Shown here: piece by piece, positions 1-8,640 of the stretch | Layout: every line of letters starts with the position of its first letter | Numbering within the stretch: position 1 is the first letter of the stretch | Assembly: GCA_026397755.1 (NCBI GenBank) | Contig: JAPLUF010000335.1 | Coordinates: forward strand, 1 to 32,461 | DNA: 32,461 nt | Source of the DNA: Verrucomicrobiota bacterium | Lineage (GTDB): Bacteria; Verrucomicrobiota; Verrucomicrobiia; Limisphaerales; UBA9464 | Direction of reading: 5' to 3' | The notes under the pieces: model-generated | What the model was told of the DNA's origin: nothing | The model's database searches: none | The model's input: the letters and a program-made list of their open reading frames with translations, nothing else | Translations under genes and position numbers: made by a program

Positions 1-178
1 CCATCACCGGAAGGCTCAGATCCATCAAGATAAGGGCCGGTCGCAACTCCATGGCCATGCTCACCCCTTGAGCGCCATCCACAGCCATTTTAATCACGTA
101 CCCCTTGCGCTCCAACCGTCGGCTCAGCATGTCTCGGTTGAGTTCGTTGTCCTCGACCAACAAAATGGTTGTATACAT
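1..178 (-). CDS. Response regulator receiver domain protein, N-terminal part (cut by window edge)
   Basis: The reading frame starts with ATG at 178 and runs off the left edge, giving about 59 residues. It begins MYTTILLVEDNELNRDML and continues to LILMDLSLPVM. This is the start of a CheY-like receiver domain: the acidic pair ED at residues 9-10 binds Mg2+, and the Asp of LMDLSLP (about residue 54) is the phosphorylation site. The VEDNELNRDML opening is common in single-domain or hybrid-associated regulators of PVC bacteria. The output domain, if any, lies outside the window, so the pathway cannot be told. It points the same way as the amidase cluster but is 550 bases from it. The region just upstream is AT-rich (about 205-270) and probably holds its promoter. 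Confidence 0.9.
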   Translation of the reverse strand, partial: MYTTILLVEDNELNRDMLSRRLERKGYVIKMAVDGAQGVSMAMELRPALILMDLSLPVM

Positions 179-412
179 AGGGAATGCCAAAAAAGCAGAC
201 TACGGGGCTAGTTTCGGTAAATATTTACAGTTCTTATCTTTTTTCATAGTGAAATGTAATTTTTCTTGGCTTGGAGACAGCGGTTTTTGATTGGCCGGGT
301 GATAAGTGACTGAAAACGCCCAGCATTCGATCGTTGTGAGTCAATCTGCTTATTTGGGGCCTTGGCACGCGGAATGAATTGCCTGCGACTTGTCCTGGAA
401 GCGTCGACTTCT

Positions 413-655
413 TCAAGCCCCTCGGTTTGCTGGGATACTTCTTAGGAGGATCCGATTGGGTTCGATTGCCAACTCGCCTTGAGAGAGTCCGAAAAGAGGG
501 TTGGCCGAGATGGAGGGACTCGGTTTCCTGCCCGGGCGGTCGAAACGAGCCCAATAACATTGGGTGTATCGCAGCCGATCACTGACGAGAATTGGCCGAT
601 TCTGGCCATCGCCTTCAAAGTCTTCGTCTTCGAAATTGAGCCCAAGGAATGCCAT
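413..655 (-). CDS. Possible small ORF, 80 aa, unrecognised
   Basis: This is a doubtful gene. It starts with ATG at 655, preceded by AGGAGG seven bases upstream, which is a better ribosome binding site than most genes here have. The product begins MAFLGLNFEDEDFEGDGQ, so it is acidic at its N-terminus, and then becomes basic and proline/serine rich with no domain I recognise. It lies 75 bases downstream of the amidase stop on the same strand. Other frames in this 550-base stretch are also open, so it may be chance or part of a dispersed non-coding repeat. Nothing else in 179-730 looks like a gene. Confidence 0.22.
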   Translation of the reverse strand: MAFLGLNFEDEDFEGDGQNRPILVSDRLRYTQCYWARFDRPGRKPSPSISANPLFGLSQGELAIEPNRILLRSIPANRGA

Positions 656-730
656 GTCCTGGCCTCCTGCCTCCCCCGAAAGGACACTGCGGAGACCGCC
701 GTTGGGCAGCCGTCGGCTTCCGGCGAGGGG

Positions 731-2350
731 TCACCCGTTGCTCCGCTCGTCGAAGGACGGCAGGAATCGCGGGGTGCGTCGGGCCGAGGCGGCGGTCTCG
801 AAGGCGTGGGCGAGGCCGATGAGTTTTCCTTCGCTCCAGGCGCGGCCGAAAAACGAGAGGCCGATCGGTAATCCGAAGATCATCCCGGCAGGCAAAGTGA
901 TGGACGGGTAACCGGCGACGGCGGCGATGGATGAACTACTGCCAAGTCCGCCGTCACCCGCCAGCAACTCGATGGCATGGGCCGGGCCGGTGGTCGGTGC
1001 CACGAGGGCGTCGAGCCGGTGCTGATCCATCACGCCGTCGATGCCATCTTGGCGACACACCTTGCGGCATTGGGCGAGCGCTTCCAGATAGCGCGATTCG
1101 GTCAGCGGCCCCTTGGCTTGCGCTTTGATTAAGGTCTCCTGCCCGAAGAACTTCAGCTCCCGGTCCGCATGGCGCTCATTGAAGGCGATCAGCTCAGCCA
1201 ACGACTTCACCGGCGCTGCATCACCCCGTGATGCGAAATACGCGTTCAGGCCCGCCTTGAACTCGTACAGCAACACCTGGAACTCGGCGTCCCCGAATGC
1301 TGAGTGACCAGGGAGGCTGCTGATGTCGATCAATTCGGCCCCGTGTTCGCGCATCATCTTGAGGGCTGATTCCATCACTTGGTCGATGCGTCCATGCCAT
1401 CCGAAAAAGTTTCGGGCAACGCCGATGCGTGCGCCCTTCAGCGCGCCGGGATCGAGGAATTGGGTGAAGTCTTGCCCGGCCAATGCGCCGTTTGAATGAG
1501 CCGAAGCGGTATCGGACGGATCGATGCCGGTCAATGCGCTCAACAACGCCGCCGCATCGGCCACGGTGCGGGCCATGGGTCCGGCGGTGTCCTGTGTGGA
1601 GGAAATGGGAATGATGCCCGAGCGGCTGAGAAGCCCCACGGTGGGCTTCAAACCGACAATGCCGCACGACGACGCGGGCGAGACGATGGATCCATCGGTC
1701 TCGGAGCCAATGGCCACAGTGCACAAGTCAGCCGCTACGGCTGCGCCAGAACCGGAGCTCGAGCCCGAGGCGCTGCGGTCGAGCATGTGGGGATTGCGCG
1801 TGAGACCTCCACGTCCGCTCCAGCCGGAAATGGAACGATCGCCACGGAAATTGGCCCACTCGCTCAGGTTGGTCTTGCCCAGAACGACGGCGCCGGCCGC
1901 GCGGAGCCGGGTAACAATGAACGCATCCTTGGGTGCCGTGGAGCCCGCCAAGGCCAACGAACCGGCGGTCGTCTGCATACGGTCGCCGGTATCGATGTTG
2001 TCCTTGATGAGCACCGGCACACCGTGGAGGGGGCCACGCGGTCCCTTCGTGCGCCGTTCGTCATCGAGCGCTCGGGCCATGGCGACGGCCTCCGGATTTA
2101 ACTCGATGACCGAGCTGAGCCGGGGTCCATTGCGGTCGAGTCGGTGAATTCGCTGAAGAAAGTGGTTCGTGAGTCGCTCCGCGGTGAGCGAACCCGCAGC
2201 CATGCGTCGCTGAGTTTCCACCACGGAAAGTTCCGACAAGGAGCCCGATCCGCCGACCGCTCCGGTGATGCACCCAGGCAAGGTTCCCAGAGAAGTTGCC
2301 GTCAACGATACCAGGCCCAGGCCGTGGAGAAATTGTCGCCGGTTTGTCAT
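731..2350 (-). CDS. Secreted amidase, amidase-signature family
   Basis: A 539-residue amidase-signature hydrolase that cleaves amide bonds, probably in peptides or small amides. The Ser-cisSer-Lys catalytic set is visible: Lys116 in LIKDNID, the cis-Ser within SGSSSGSG (195-202), and nucleophile Ser221 in ETDGSIVSPA, followed by GLKPTVG. The ETDGSIV form is that of the peptide-amidase-like branch and not the GatA form. The N-terminus NRRQFLHGLGL resembles a Tat signal. LPGC at 24-27 is a weak lipobox, so the protein may be exported folded and possibly lipid-anchored. The start is ATG at 2350. It lies 119 bases downstream of the DUF1501 gene on the same strand and may share its transcript. A role as GatA is unlikely given the export signal. 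Confidence 0.93.
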   Translation of the reverse strand: MTNRRQFLHGLGLVSLTATSLGTLPGCITGAVGGSGSLSELSVVETQRRMAAGSLTAERLTNHFLQRIHRLDRNGPRLSSVIELNPEAVAMARALDDERRTKGPRGPLHGVPVLIKDNIDTGDRMQTTAGSLALAGSTAPKDAFIVTRLRAAGAVVLGKTNLSEWANFRGDRSISGWSGRGGLTRNPHMLDRSASGSSSGSGAAVAADLCTVAIGSETDGSIVSPASSCGIVGLKPTVGLLSRSGIIPISSTQDTAGPMARTVADAAALLSALTGIDPSDTASAHSNGALAGQDFTQFLDPGALKGARIGVARNFFGWHGRIDQVMESALKMMREHGAELIDISSLPGHSAFGDAEFQVLLYEFKAGLNAYFASRGDAAPVKSLAELIAFNERHADRELKFFGQETLIKAQAKGPLTESRYLEALAQCRKVCRQDGIDGVMDQHRLDALVAPTTGPAHAIELLAGDGGLGSSSSIAAVAGYPSITLPAGMIFGLPIGLSFFGRAWSEGKLIGLAHAFETAASARRTPRFLPSFDERSNG

Positions 2351-2469
2351 ATTGTTGTTCTGATCAACCTGAGCAGGGACGATTCAATTGGATCGGGTGT
2401 GCCGGCTGCTCCAACACGTTCCTCTCAACTGCCCCGTTCTCGCTAAAACACTGCCGCTACCAAACCTGC

Positions 2470-3915
2470 TCAGGCCAGGATGCCTCGGACCACTTCGCCT
2501 CCGACATCGGTCAGGCGGTAGTCTCGACCTTGGAATCGATGGGTGAAGCGGGTGTGCTCGATGCCTAGCAAGTGCATGACTGTGGCCTGAAAATCGTTGG
2601 CGTGGACAGGGTTGTCGGCGGTGTTGTAGCCGAAGTCGTCGGTAGACCCATAGGTCGTGCCGCCCCGGACCCCGCCACCCGCCATCCACAACGAAAAGGC
2701 CTTCATGTGGTGGTCGCGGCCGTAGTTGCCGTTGGAACTATCGCCTTGGTTCATGGGTGTGCGGCCGAATTCGCCACCCCAAATCACCAGGGTGTCGTCG
2801 AGCAGGCCGCGCTGGCGGAGATCCTGCACCAAGGCCGCTGAAGCCTGATCCACCGCCTTGGCTGTCTTGGCGATGTCGGCCGGCAGATTGTTGTGATGGT
2901 CCCAACCCCGATGGTACAGCTGGATGAATCGGACGCCGCGCTCAGCCAACCGTCGGGCCAAGAGGCAGTTGTTGGCATAAGAAGACTTCCCTGGTTCAGC
3001 CCCGTACATATCGAGCGTGGCCCGATTCTCTTTCGAGATGTCCATAAGTTCCGGCACGCTGGTCTGCATGCGGTAGGCCATTTCAAACGAGGCGATACGA
3101 GTGGCAATCTCAGGATCTCCCACCGCTTGCAAGTGCTCTCGATTGATCTCTCGGGTGCTGTCGATCAACCGGCGTCGGATCTCCGGCGAGATGCCCTGCG
3201 GATTGTTTACAAACAAGATAGGTTCGGCCCCGGAACGGAACTCCACGCCTTGATGGTTGGTGGGCAAGAAACCACTGCCCCAATACCGGGTGAGCAACGG
3301 TTGATCTTGCCCCTGCCCCGAAGCCAAAACCACAAAGGCCGGCAACTGCTCGTTCTCACTGCCTAATCCATAGGAGATCCACGAACCCATGGCCGGCCGC
3401 CCCGCCTGCTGGTGGCCGGTTTGCATGAGGGTGACACCCGGATCATGATTAATGGCCTCGGTGTGCATGGAACGCACCATCGCGATATCGTCGGCAATGG
3501 AACCGATGTGCGGGAGCAACTCGGAGATTTCCATCCCGGACCGACCATGCCGATCGAAACGGAAACGGCTGCCCACGCAGTTGAGCGGTTGACCCATGAG
3601 CTGCGCGATGCGCTGGCCCCGGGTCAGGCTTTCGGGCATGGGCTTGCCGTTCATTTTTACCAACTGGGGCTTGGGGTCGAAGAGATCGAGATGCGACGGC
3701 GCGCCGGATTGGAAGAGGTAGATCACCCGCTTGGCTCGAGGTGATCGGTGCAGCACGCGGGTGTCCTTGGGAAGGCCCGGAACCTCAGCGGATGCGCTGT
3801 GAGACGACCCGAGCAGCGAGGCCAAGGCGGCGGCTCCAATGCCCCGGGCACCCCGAGCAAAAAAATGGCGCCGCGTCAGATGCAGAGGGATGGAATCTTC
3901 AGTCTTCATATTCAT
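2470..3915 (-). CDS. DUF1501 family Tat-exported protein
   Basis: A 481-residue DUF1501 protein. These are alkaline-phosphatase/sulfatase-fold proteins common in Planctomycetota and Verrucomicrobiota, and their reaction is unknown. The Tat signal is LTRRHFFARGARGIG, close to the N-terminus. Family motifs visible are FQSGAPSHLDLFDPKP, MVRSMHTEAINHDPG, GWDHHNNLP, LVIWGGEFGRTPM and GRDHHMKAFSLWMAGGG; the His and Asp residues could bind metal. I chose ATG at 3915, which overlaps the upstream stop as ATGA. A second ATG at 3909 is possible. The frame is open further upstream to 3969, but that would place 18 residues ahead of the Tat signal and a longer overlap. Coupling to the PSD1 gene suggests that the two products act together. 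Confidence 0.93.
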   Translation of the reverse strand: MNMKTEDSIPLHLTRRHFFARGARGIGAAALASLLGSSHSASAEVPGLPKDTRVLHRSPRAKRVIYLFQSGAPSHLDLFDPKPQLVKMNGKPMPESLTRGQRIAQLMGQPLNCVGSRFRFDRHGRSGMEISELLPHIGSIADDIAMVRSMHTEAINHDPGVTLMQTGHQQAGRPAMGSWISYGLGSENEQLPAFVVLASGQGQDQPLLTRYWGSGFLPTNHQGVEFRSGAEPILFVNNPQGISPEIRRRLIDSTREINREHLQAVGDPEIATRIASFEMAYRMQTSVPELMDISKENRATLDMYGAEPGKSSYANNCLLARRLAERGVRFIQLYHRGWDHHNNLPADIAKTAKAVDQASAALVQDLRQRGLLDDTLVIWGGEFGRTPMNQGDSSNGNYGRDHHMKAFSLWMAGGGVRGGTTYGSTDDFGYNTADNPVHANDFQATVMHLLGIEHTRFTHRFQGRDYRLTDVGGEVVRGILA

Positions 3916-6900
3916 TCGCGGGTGACCGATTCGTCGAGATTGAGGAGTGCGCTGGCGACGCCGGTCCACGCGGCCAGGTCGGCAACGGGAAAAGCCTGGA
4001 TCTTGGGTCCCTGCCCGATGCGCGTGATGGCTTCGGCGGCAGGAATGTCTTTGGTGTAAGCCTCCAGCAAATCGTCTAACAGTCGCTTCAATGCGGCCTG
4101 CTCCCGATCAGAGGCCGGTCGGGCCAAGAGGGATTTCATGGCAAAATCAATGCGATCGGAAGAGGCACGACCCGGTGACTCCCGCAAGATTCGCTGGGCG
4201 AAGAACCGGGCCGCCTCCAAGAAGGTCACATCGTTCATGGTCACGAAGGCCTGAAGCGGCGTGCAGGTGGACGGCCGCTGCACCGTGCACAAGGCTCGGT
4301 CGGGCGCATCAAAGGTTTGGAGCGTGGGATTGGGCACGGTCCGCTTCCACAGGGTGTACAGGCTGCGTCGGTACAAGTCTTCACCCTGTCCCACCTGATA
4401 ACTGTTGCCGGCGAACATCTTCTCTTCCCACAAACCGGGCGGTTGATACGGGCGGACACTGACGCCGCCGATACGCTGGGAAAGCAATCCGCTCACGGCC
4501 AACGCGTTGTCTCGCAGCATCTCGGCCGGCAACCGGAACCGAGGGCCACGCGCGAGCAGGAGATTCTCTGGATCGCGAGCAAGAACTTCTGGCGATAGCC
4601 GGGACGATTGACGGTAGGTGGCGCTGAGCACGATTTGCCGGAGTAAGGTCTTCACATTCCAACCGTCTTCGACGAAGCGCCGGGCCAACCAGTCCAGCAA
4701 TTCGGGATGGGTGGGGGGTTGGCCATTGGTCCCAAACTCGTTGGCAGTGCGGACAATGGGATTAGGAAAGAACAACCCCCAGAACCGGTTGACCGCGACT
4801 CGCGAAGTGAGCGGGTGCGACGGATCTACCAGCCAACGGGCCAGATCCAATCGATTGGTTCCCGAGACGTATTGAGCCGGCGGCAAGCAACTCTTGGGAA
4901 CATCGGCCGTGACCCGCTCGCCCTTCGAGCGGTAGTCACCGCGGACCCGGATGTGACTGGCGCGCCCTTCCTTCATGTCTTCCATGACGCGTAGCGTGGG
5001 AATGGAACGGTTCAAGTCGTCGCGACGCTTTTGCTCGGCTGCCAAACGCACCGTCAACTCCTTCACCTCGGGGATGCGGGTGGTGCGGTAATACGTCCGC
5101 AACTCCAAAGCCTGAGCCGGGGTTCTCTGGTCCATCGGCCGGCGGGCAATCTCACGCAAGGCGGCGATCTTCGGATCGCCTGCCTCACGGTCGGTGGCGA
5201 AGTAAAATCCGCTGCCGCTGGCTCGGTTCACAATCTTCAGCAGTAGATGATTCTCTCCGGCTTTCAGCACCGCCTGAACCTCTTCCTGATTGGCGGCAGC
5301 ACCGCGACTCACATCCTTGGCCAGCAACTCGCGGCCGTTGAGCCAAACGCGAATTCCGTCATCGCTTCCCAAGAAGAGCGCCTGGGTGCGCACCTGGCTC
5401 GAGGTCAAAATGCGGTGCAAATAAGTGGCTCCAAGGTCGTTCGACAAAGCCTGCACCACGCCATCCTTCCAACCGGCTTCGAGCACCCACGCTTTCCGAT
5501 CGTTGCCGAACACGGCGTCGGCCTGGAACCCCTTCTCCGGCCCGAACTCCCGCTCGAAGGCCACCTTGCCGTCGGGTTCCACGAAGGGACCCACGCGTCG
5601 CCAGGTCCCTAACTGAAGGACTCCCGCCAATTCGGTGCCGGCGAGCCAGGAGGCCTCCCAGGCGGTTTGGGACGAGTTCCAGTCAGAGCGTTTCTCATTC
5701 AATTGCTCCGTGTGGCTGGCTTCCAACGTCCGGGCCGATTCTTGGAGCGCTTTCAGATCGACCTCCTGACGGGCCGTGGGAACCTGGATAAACGGCGGAG
5801 CCGGATCGCTGTCGAGCCCCTTCTCGGCAATGCGGTTGAAGAAATCGTAGAGTTGGTAGTACTCGCGTTGGGTGAACGGGTCGTACTTGTGATTGTGGCA
5901 CTCGGCGCACTGAATCGACGAACCTAGGAAGACTGTCCCGAAAGTGTTCACCCGATCGGTGACGTACTTGTTGAGGTATTCGTCGGGGTCGGCGCCTCCC
6001 TCCGTGCTCGACATGCCGTTGCGGTTGAAGGCGGTGGCCACGCGCTGATCCAGCGTCGGATGGGGCAAGAGATCCCCTGCTAACTGATCGATGATGAAAC
6101 GGTCAAAGGTCTGATTGGCGTTGAAGGCCCGGATCACCCACTCGCGGTATTGCCACATGGAGCGCGGGGCGTCGGCATGGTACCCGTCGCTGTCGGCGAA
6201 ACGGGCCAGGTCGAGCCACGGCACGGCCATGCGCTCGCCATAGGCCTGACTGTTCAGCAATCGGTCGACCAGCTTCTCGTAGGCTTCGCCCGAGTTGTCG
6301 GCTAGAAACGCATCGACCTCGTCCACCGTGGGCGGCAGTCCGATGAGATCGAGGCTGACACGTCGCAGCAGTGTCCGGCGATCGGCCTCGGGAGAGGGAG
6401 AGAGTCCTTCCTTTTCCAATCGGGACAGGATGAAGGCGTCGATGCCGTTGCGCACCCAGCCCTGCCTCTGGACGGATGGCGGTGTGGGGTCTTCGGGCCT
6501 TTGGTGAGACCAATGTCCCTTAAACTCCGCCCCCTCTTCAATCCACCGACGCAGCGCCTCCATTTGAGGCGCAGACAACTGCTTGCCCGTGGATGGCGGC
6601 GGCATGTGCTCATCGGGGTCGGCGCTCGAGATGACTTGCAGCAAGCGGGATCCTGAGGGATTTCCAGGCACCACCGCACGCGCGCCGGAGGCCAGTTTCA
6701 GTGTTGCCCCTTCAGGCCGATCCAACCGGAGTCCACCCTTGCGCTTCTCCAAATCCGGTCCGTGACACGGGTAACAGTGCTCAACGAGCAGCGGACGGAC
6801 CTCCCGGTTAAAATCGATGCGCGTATTCGCGGCACCGAGCACCGGCAAGACCTGGGTCCCGAGCAACGCCACGAGCAACGAGGTCATCCACAGCGAGCCG

Positions 6901-6947
6901 ATCTGAAAAACACCGGAACGGAAGAGGTGGGGTTCGAGAGTTATCAT
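3912..6947 (-). CDS. PSCyt1/DUF1549/DUF1553 (PSD1) cytochrome-like exported protein
   Basis: A protein of about 1011 residues with the layout of the PVC 'planctomycete cytochrome' families. A signal peptide (hydrophobic stretch around SLLVALLG) is followed by PSCyt1 with heme motif CYPCHG (about residues 58-62). DUF1549 comes next (about 165-370) with a second motif CAECHNHKYDPF near 347. A beta-rich, carbohydrate-binding-like insertion lies at about 420-585 (contains GIRVWLNGREL). DUF1553/PSD1 fills the rest, including FGTNGQPPTHPELLDWLA. Its function is unknown; it is thought to act in periplasmic or outer-membrane polymer degradation with DUF1501 partners. I chose ATG at 6947, which has GGAG nine bases upstream. 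A TTG at 6962 is an alternative. It is the first gene of the cluster and overlaps the next by 4 bases. Confidence 0.94.
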   Translation of the reverse strand: MITLEPHLFRSGVFQIGSLWMTSLLVALLGTQVLPVLGAANTRIDFNREVRPLLVEHCYPCHGPDLEKRKGGLRLDRPEGATLKLASGARAVVPGNPSGSRLLQVISSADPDEHMPPPSTGKQLSAPQMEALRRWIEEGAEFKGHWSHQRPEDPTPPSVQRQGWVRNGIDAFILSRLEKEGLSPSPEADRRTLLRRVSLDLIGLPPTVDEVDAFLADNSGEAYEKLVDRLLNSQAYGERMAVPWLDLARFADSDGYHADAPRSMWQYREWVIRAFNANQTFDRFIIDQLAGDLLPHPTLDQRVATAFNRNGMSSTEGGADPDEYLNKYVTDRVNTFGTVFLGSSIQCAECHNHKYDPFTQREYYQLYDFFNRIAEKGLDSDPAPPFIQVPTARQEVDLKALQESARTLEASHTEQLNEKRSDWNSSQTAWEASWLAGTELAGVLQLGTWRRVGPFVEPDGKVAFEREFGPEKGFQADAVFGNDRKAWVLEAGWKDGVVQALSNDLGATYLHRILTSSQVRTQALFLGSDDGIRVWLNGRELLAKDVSRGAAANQEEVQAVLKAGENHLLLKIVNRASGSGFYFATDREAGDPKIAALREIARRPMDQRTPAQALELRTYYRTTRIPEVKELTVRLAAEQKRRDDLNRSIPTLRVMEDMKEGRASHIRVRGDYRSKGERVTADVPKSCLPPAQYVSGTNRLDLARWLVDPSHPLTSRVAVNRFWGLFFPNPIVRTANEFGTNGQPPTHPELLDWLARRFVEDGWNVKTLLRQIVLSATYRQSSRLSPEVLARDPENLLLARGPRFRLPAEMLRDNALAVSGLLSQRIGGVSVRPYQPPGLWEEKMFAGNSYQVGQGEDLYRRSLYTLWKRTVPNPTLQTFDAPDRALCTVQRPSTCTPLQAFVTMNDVTFLEAARFFAQRILRESPGRASSDRIDFAMKSLLARPASDREQAALKRLLDDLLEAYTKDIPAAEAITRIGQGPKIQAFPVADLAAWTGVASALLNLDESVTRE

Positions 6948-7057
6948 CAAATCGGGCTCCAAGGGGTACTCTGAAAACCTAAGATCAAATTGGATTCACG
7001 GCCATCCCTTTTCCTCACTCTGGACCAATAGGATTTGACGGACTCTTTACGGCCAGT

Positions 7058-7095
7058 ACCACGGGGACGGACCGCTCGGAGATCGGTCCCTACCT
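7058..7095. repeat. Dispersed repeat module A, copy 1
   Basis: A 38-base module (accacggggacggacc... to ...tccctacct) that matches 8923-8960 at 36 of 38 positions in the same orientation. It contains a stem GGACCG/CGGTCC around a 9-base loop. Confidence 0.85.
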
Positions 7096-7100
7096 CGGAA

Positions 7101-7223
7101 GTCATCGGGCTACATCCAAGATTCCTGCCACAAACTCGGCCTCACCCACGCACTTCCGAGGTAGGGCGATTTCTCCGAAAGCGCCACTCCGGCGAGCAGG
7201 ACAGAGATGCGGCGCTCTTCATG
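7101..7223. repeat. Dispersed repeat modules C and B, copy 1
   Basis: Bases 7101-7148 (gtcatcgggctac...) match 8663-8711 with one indel and scattered changes. Bases 7160-7223 (ggtagggcgatttctccg...) match 8853-8916 at 57 of 64 positions, with six of the seven differences being transitions. The 23-base piece at 7139-7161 recurs at 8641-8663 and 8702-8724. All copies have the same orientation. Confidence 0.85.
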
Positions 7224-7244
7224 ACAAGCACTCTCGACAAGCAG

Positions 7245-7296
7245 TGCCTCGGGCCGTCCTTGAGACTCGGCAATGAGGCCGCGGAGGTGAGCGTCA
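7245..7296. repeat. Dispersed repeat module D, copy 1 (touches lipoprotein stop)
   Basis: This 52-base piece (tgcctcgggccgtccttgag...) matches 9229-9280 at 49 of 52 positions. Its right end includes the stop codon of the lipoprotein gene (7294-7296). Copy 2 lies inside a coding sequence. Confidence 0.88.
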
Positions 7297-7674
7297 TTTC
7301 GCCTTCATGGCCTTCAGGAGGCCATAGGCACGTTGGGCCGATTCGCTGCCGGAGGCGATCTCCGCCGCCAACCGCGCCTCGAGCTGCACCGTGGATCCAT
7401 GGATCGCCAAACCTTGCTCGAAGGTGACATTGGTGGCCGCACGCACCGTGGTCAGGGAAACCACCGCCTTCTCGTATTCGCCACGACGCAAGGCCTCAGC
7501 GGCCATATCTGCGGCTCGCCGAGTCTCTTCCGGGGCATGGGCGAAGGCCCGCTCGATCTGACTGGCCGCCTCCGCGGGTGTGGATGCAGTCTTTAAATCC
7601 TCGCCCTCCCGGGAGCCACAGCCCAGCAGCAACCCGCACAACAACAACACTGTGGCACCATCGATGATCCTCAT
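7294..7674 (-). CDS. Small putative lipoprotein
   Basis: A 126-residue protein that starts with a lipoprotein signal peptide, MRIIDGATVLLLCGLLLGC, with the lipobox Cys at residue 19. The mature part is mainly alpha-helical, alanine- and glutamate-rich (for example RRAADMAAEALRRGEYEKAV), which suggests a TPR-like helical hairpin. I do not recognise a named family. The start is ATG at 7674 with an excellent ribosome binding site GGAGGAG (7682-7688) seven bases upstream. It sits just downstream of the split pseudopilin gene on the same strand (24 bases after that frame's final stop) and was probably cotranscribed with it. Its stop codon falls at the edge of repeat module D. Confidence 0.8.
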   Translation of the reverse strand: MRIIDGATVLLLCGLLLGCGSREGEDLKTASTPAEAASQIERAFAHAPEETRRAADMAAEALRRGEYEKAVVSLTTVRAATNVTFEQGLAIHGSTVQLEARLAAEIASGSESAQRAYGLLKAMKAK

Positions 7675-7698
7675 GCGTTCGCTCCTCCAATTCCAGAT

Positions 7699-7908
7699 TC
7701 ACTCACCCGTCAAAGAGTCGGGGACGCACCAGAAGCGACCGGGACGCACCCCTCGGAAGCCACCAATGCCGGCTTCCTGATAGTAAGTGCGGAACTTCAT
7801 GTATTCTGTCTGACCGCCGAACATTCCCATGACCGTTCCCGTATTGTGTCGCTGGGTAACCCCTTCATCCGGACGACTGGCAACATTGTCGAAATTGGAC
7901 GGCTGCTT
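7699..7908 (-). pseudogene. Severed C-terminal part of the pseudopilin gene (after in-frame TAA)
   Basis: In the same frame as the pseudopilin, 69 further sense codons follow the TAA at 7909-7911 before a TGA at 7699-7701. The encoded tail looks like a normal Verrucomicrobia pseudopilin C-terminus: DNVASRPDEGVTQRHNTG, then GMFGGQTEYMKFRTYYQ, then PGRFWCVPDS. No frameshift separates the two parts, only one stop codon. No start codon with a ribosome binding site is evident for separate translation. The likely history is a single change in a sense codon (for example GAA to TAA), but readthrough or a base-call error are possible. Confidence 0.8.
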
Positions 7909-8454
7909 TTAGCCTGCCTCCCAGTACAGCATGGAATTCGGATTGAACTGCAAGAGCTTGTAGGTCGAGAAAGGTTCCTTCGGCCCGGTCGAGTACCTTG
8001 AGACGGCCCCATTCATCATGTAGCTAGAAACCTTCTGGTCCCGAAGTTTGAAGAGTGGCGTGTTGGTGCGGTCCAGAGGGCAGAAGGTCAGCGCTTTGGA
8101 ATTGTGGTAGTTCCACAACTGGCTGCGCTCCACCGTGTGATCTGGCCGATTGGTGGCCACGCGCATGTAGCACCAGTTGGCGACATTGAAAGTGCCCGAA
8201 CTCCACGAGGTGTAGGGCATGTAATCCTGATTGTCGTTGGCGTACATCTGCGTCGCCAGCAGCAACTGCTTGATGTTCGACAGGCAACGGGTCCGGTTGC
8301 CCTGCTCCTTGGCCTTGGAGAGCGCCGGCAGGAGCATGCCGGCCAAGATGGCGATGATGGCGATGACCACCAACAATTCGATGAGCGTGAACGCTTTGCA
8401 GCCTTGGCGTTGGGGCAGCAGCTCGACCGTTTCACAGGGTTTCAGCGCATTCAT
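7909..8454 (-). CDS. Type IV pilin-like pseudopilin, N-terminal part, ended early by in-frame TAA
   Basis: The product is 181 residues with a prepilin leader and cleavage/methylation motif [19 protein letters not shown], followed by [20 protein letters not shown], the usual opening of the Verrucomicrobia H-X9-DG-like pseudopilin families. Such proteins are cleaved by prepilin peptidase just before the Phe and anchor in the inner membrane or assemble into type II-secretion-like pseudopili. ATG at 8454 is taken as start; a TTG at 8472 is also in frame, and neither has a clear ribosome binding site. The frame ends at TAA 7909-7911, right after MLYWEAG, where family members continue. The globular C-terminal domain is therefore shortened by about 69 residues, and the protein may not be functional. 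Confidence 0.88.
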   Translation of the reverse strand: MNALKPCETVELLPQRQGCKAFTLIELLVVIAIIAILAGMLLPALSKAKEQGNRTRCLSNIKQLLLATQMYANDNQDYMPYTSWSSGTFNVANWCYMRVATNRPDHTVERSQLWNYHNSKALTFCPLDRTNTPLFKLRDQKVSSYMMNGAVSRYSTGPKEPFSTYKLLQFNPNSMLYWEAG

Positions 8455-8640
8455 GACGGTGACGCGGCTCAAAATTCCGATCCATTGGGATCAAGCATTG
8501 TCTCTACTACTGTTCGTCCTTTGTCACGCCATAATTGGATGACTTTGCATTCCCCACCCAACACAGCGATCGCAGGATCAGCTCAGCCATCACAACAAAC
8601 CGACTAAACCCTACAGACCGGGCTAGGCACCGCTGTTTCA

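Larger units (their letters stand above)
6948..7293. other. Gene-free, repeat-rich intergenic stretch
   Basis: This stretch lies between the lipoprotein stop and the PSD1 start. It contains no convincing gene. Most of 7058-7296 consists of repeat modules that recur at 8641-8960 and 9229-9280 (listed separately). The part next to the PSD1 gene (6948-7057) should carry that gene's promoter, but I could not pick out a clear -10/-35 pair. Confidence 0.7.

Noticed and set aside
440-480. tRNA T-loop-like ggttcgatt sequence
   Set aside because: No cloverleaf stems can be drawn around it, so it is not a tRNA gene.
234-560. 108-residue minus-strand frame in the left intergenic stretch
   Set aside because: Its composition is rich in Arg, Pro and Ser with no domain, and it overlaps a better-supported small ORF in another frame.
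7797-8012. Minus-strand frame overlapping the end of the pseudopilin
   Set aside because: It is in a different frame from the pseudopilin. The true C-terminus continues in the pseudopilin frame after the TAA, so no frameshift is needed.
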